This document shows, piece by piece, positions 60,128 to 64,000 of a stretch of 64,000 bases of DNA. A program made the translations under genes and the position numbers. Position 1 is the first letter of the stretch, and each line of letters opens with the position of its first letter. Source of the DNA: Streptomyces meridianus (lineage in GTDB: Bacteria > Actinomycetota > Actinomycetes > Streptomycetales > Streptomycetaceae). The notes beneath the pieces are model-generated. The model worked only from the letters and a program-made list of their open reading frames with translations, did no database searches and was not told the origin of the DNA. The stretch covers positions 27,521-91,520 of the forward strand of contig NZ_JAMQGM010000031.1 of NCBI RefSeq assembly GCF_023703325.1. The letters run 5' to 3'.

Positions 60128-60580
60128 GCGTCGTGCTCCTCTCCAAAGGGTCTTCCGGTCTTCGGTGAGGCTCGGTTCGCGACGACGTCCCAGACATGGG
60201 CTGCGTCACGGCGGACACGGCGGAACGCTCTCGGGAACACGGTGTATCCGAGCGCGGGAAACCGTCTGTCTCCGCTCCTCGCAGGACGCACAGGCCGTCG
60301 GCGTCGGGGAGAGCAGGGCGCGCGACGACCTGCCCGCCGCTGTCGAGGCCGGGCCAAGGAAAGCAATGCGTAGCTTAATCACACTAATGCAGCGGAGGTA
60401 ATGATTCCGCTCCCGATGAGTCATCAACTCAGCTCTTTTGCAAGGCAGTTGGGTCAGCAAGGTGACAGCGAACCGCCGTGGTGGTGCCGGTACGTCTCAC
60501 AAGCGGCCGGAACACGCTGCGCCGGCGGGTGAGGTCTCGGCTGGCCGACCCGACCGTGCGGCCGCACGGTCGGGGAGTCC
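60128..60580. other. Intergenic region with a low-GC patch and a tiny TTA-containing ORF
   Basis: 453 bases without a firm gene. A low-GC patch (60361-60460) contains an 11-codon plus-strand ORF, MRSLITLMQRR (60367-60402), preceded by AAGGAA and including a rare TTA codon; its TAA overlaps a second ATG (TAATG) opening a 43-codon frame. Both may be chance. The promoter of the Tat-exported gene must lie at the left end. Confidence 0.35.
60549..60574. terminator. 26-bp palindrome after the SWIM gene
   Basis: CCCGACCGTGCGG followed by its exact complement, seven bases beyond the SWIM gene stop. Likely the terminator of the SNF2-SWIM operon. Confidence 0.55.
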
Positions 60581-61815
60581 TCACCCGTACAGCAGTCCCG
60601 TGAGCGCACTGACCGGATCGGCGTCGGCCGGGCCCTCCGGCCACCAGTCCTCCCGGCCCCGGTCCGAGCGGTACGGGTACCAGCGGCCGTCCCGCCCGTA
60701 GCGGAGCTGCACGACGCCGGAGACGTTCGTGAGCCGGTTGCGCCGGGGAGTCAGCCGGGGCAGCTCCGCGGCTGTCAGGACACTGCGGGCCCGGTCGAAG
60801 TCCCCGGCCGGCGGGTCCCATTCCTCCTCGAGGACGGCCAGGCCCGCATGTCCGCCCTGCCGCCAGGCAGCGGCCGCCCGCGCCAGCTCCTTCGGCGTTC
60901 CCCCGGTGGCCCCGGCCAGCCCGGTGAAGCGGCGGGAGACGGTGTGGCGCCCGGCGAGCAGGGGGTGACCGGCGGCGAGACGTACTGCGTCCTGCCACGG
61001 GGTGAGCGGTGCCAGGGCGCTCTCCGTACCGGTGAGGAAGGCGTGGGCCCGGGCCGAGGCGTCGACGGCCAGGAACTCGAGCGTCTCCGCTGCCGGCCCG
61101 TCCTCGGTTTCGGGGAACACCGGCGGCTGCGCGGGCACGTCGGGTGCGGGCAACGGCTCCGGAAGCGGCGGGTGTTCGGTCCGCTGCAGGGCCGCGCGCG
61201 CACCGACGGTGACCGGGGGCCGTGGTGTGCCGGTCCGGTTCCGGGCGGCGCGGGCGGCGTTGCGGCGGGACAGTTCGTCGAGGAGGTCGTCCTCCTCGCG
61301 TCCGCGCATCAGCAGCAGGACGAACGGGTCCTCGTCCAGGATCCGGGCCGTCTGGTAGCAGAGGGCGGCGGCGTGCTTGCAGGGATGACCGTCATCGGGG
61401 CAGGTGCACTGCGGGGCGGGTTCGCCGGGGCCCGGGAGCAGCCGGACGCCCGCCGACGCGGCCGCTTCGACGAGCTCGTGCGGCATGTCCTTGTCGAGCA
61501 GGGCCGCGATGTGCGCGGGTCGGCCGGCCACGACGTCGAGGAAGCGGTCCCAGTCGTCGGCGGTCAGGACGCCGAGCCGGATCCGGGAGGTGTAGGGGCG
61601 GGGGCGGCTGCCGTGGACGACCGCCGTGATCAGGCCGGGGGTGACCGTGATCTGGTCGACGTTACCGGCACGCGCGTAGGTGCGGCCGCGGGAGAGGCGT
61701 CCGGCGTCGAGCGAGCTCTCCTCCAGTGCGGTCACCCAGGCCCGGCCCCACCAGGACTCGGCGAACGGGCCCCGGCTGCCCGGGCGGGGCGGGAACGGCG
61801 GGTAGACACGGCGGT

Positions 61816-61819
<4 letters not shown>
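60581..61819 (-). CDS. SWIM zinc-finger protein paired with the SNF2 helicase
   Basis: A 412-residue protein with a SWIM zinc finger, PQCTCPDDGHPCKHAAAL (C-x-C-x(n)-C-x-H), near residue 140. The N-terminal SRGPFAESWWGRAWVTALEE is typical of the actinobacterial SNF2-associated SWIM family. SWIM domains bind DNA or protein. GTG 61819 overlaps the SNF2 stop by four bases (GTGA), so the two proteins very probably act together. Confidence 0.9.

Positions 61820-64000
<2,181 letters not shown>

Overview
The window reads as Streptomyces or a close actinomycete chromosome. It is GC-rich (about 70% in the lines I counted), shows strong third-codon GC bias, uses many GTG/TTG starts, has several genes whose -10 box lies only 6-7 bases before the start codon (leaderless transcripts), carries Tat signals, and has many genes joined by 4-base overlaps. 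Gene content (uvrB, SoxR, DUF397/XRE pairs, BREX type 2, WXG/Rhs toxins) fits that. I saw no rRNA, tRNA, CRISPR array or transposase gene.

Layout. 1-15 kb is housekeeping and accessory: uvrB (cut by the left edge), a secreted GDPD, ogt, an MFS exporter, two decayed S1-protease genes, a uracil-DNA glycosylase, a SoxR/flavin-reductase divergon with an 18-bp SoxR-type box, a MazF/PemK-like gene, a Phd-PIN toxin-antitoxin pair, a YqcI/YcgG protein and a double-GNAT protein.

15.2-46.4 kb is a defence and conflict island. It holds all six genes of a BREX type 2 (phage growth limitation, Pgl) system on the minus strand, split into three blocks: pglW (39.8-44.2 kb), pglX (29.2-33.0 kb) and the coupled operon pglY-pglZ-brxD-brxHI (25.9-15.7 kb). 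Between pglX and pglW sits a coupled four-gene polymorphic-toxin operon: SseB-like, WXG-like, a 1540-residue Rhs protein with a guanyl-RNase tip, and a barstar immunity protein. A DUF4365 nuclease-like gene and a DUF2075 nucleic-acid-dependent ATPase flank pglX and pglW. The pglY-brxHI block is bracketed by two near-identical copies of a 65-67-residue Cys-rich gene with its promoter. A membrane protein, an XRE regulator with DUF397, and decayed fragments lie between pglY and pglX. Low-GC islands mark the pglX specificity region and the Rhs tip/barstar.

46.5-64 kb returns to chromosomal content: a nonsense-broken small gene, phoD, a secreted beta-propeller protein, a secreted S15-type peptidase, DoxX and a class A beta-lactamase. 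Then comes a coupled operon of unknown purpose: a 72-residue Pro/Arg-rich peptide, an HExxH protein, a heme-oxygenase-like protein and a FemAB/GNAT transferase. After it are an NAD-binding dehydrogenase-like protein, a hydrolase, a secreted peptidoglycan-active protein, and a SWIM/SNF2 pair cut by the right edge.

The most noteworthy items are the complete but fragmented BREX-2 island with an embedded toxin operon and duplicated flanks, and the uncharacterised peptide/HExxH/heme-oxygenase-like/FemAB operon at 54.07-57.39 kb, which is the best candidate here for an undescribed pathway.
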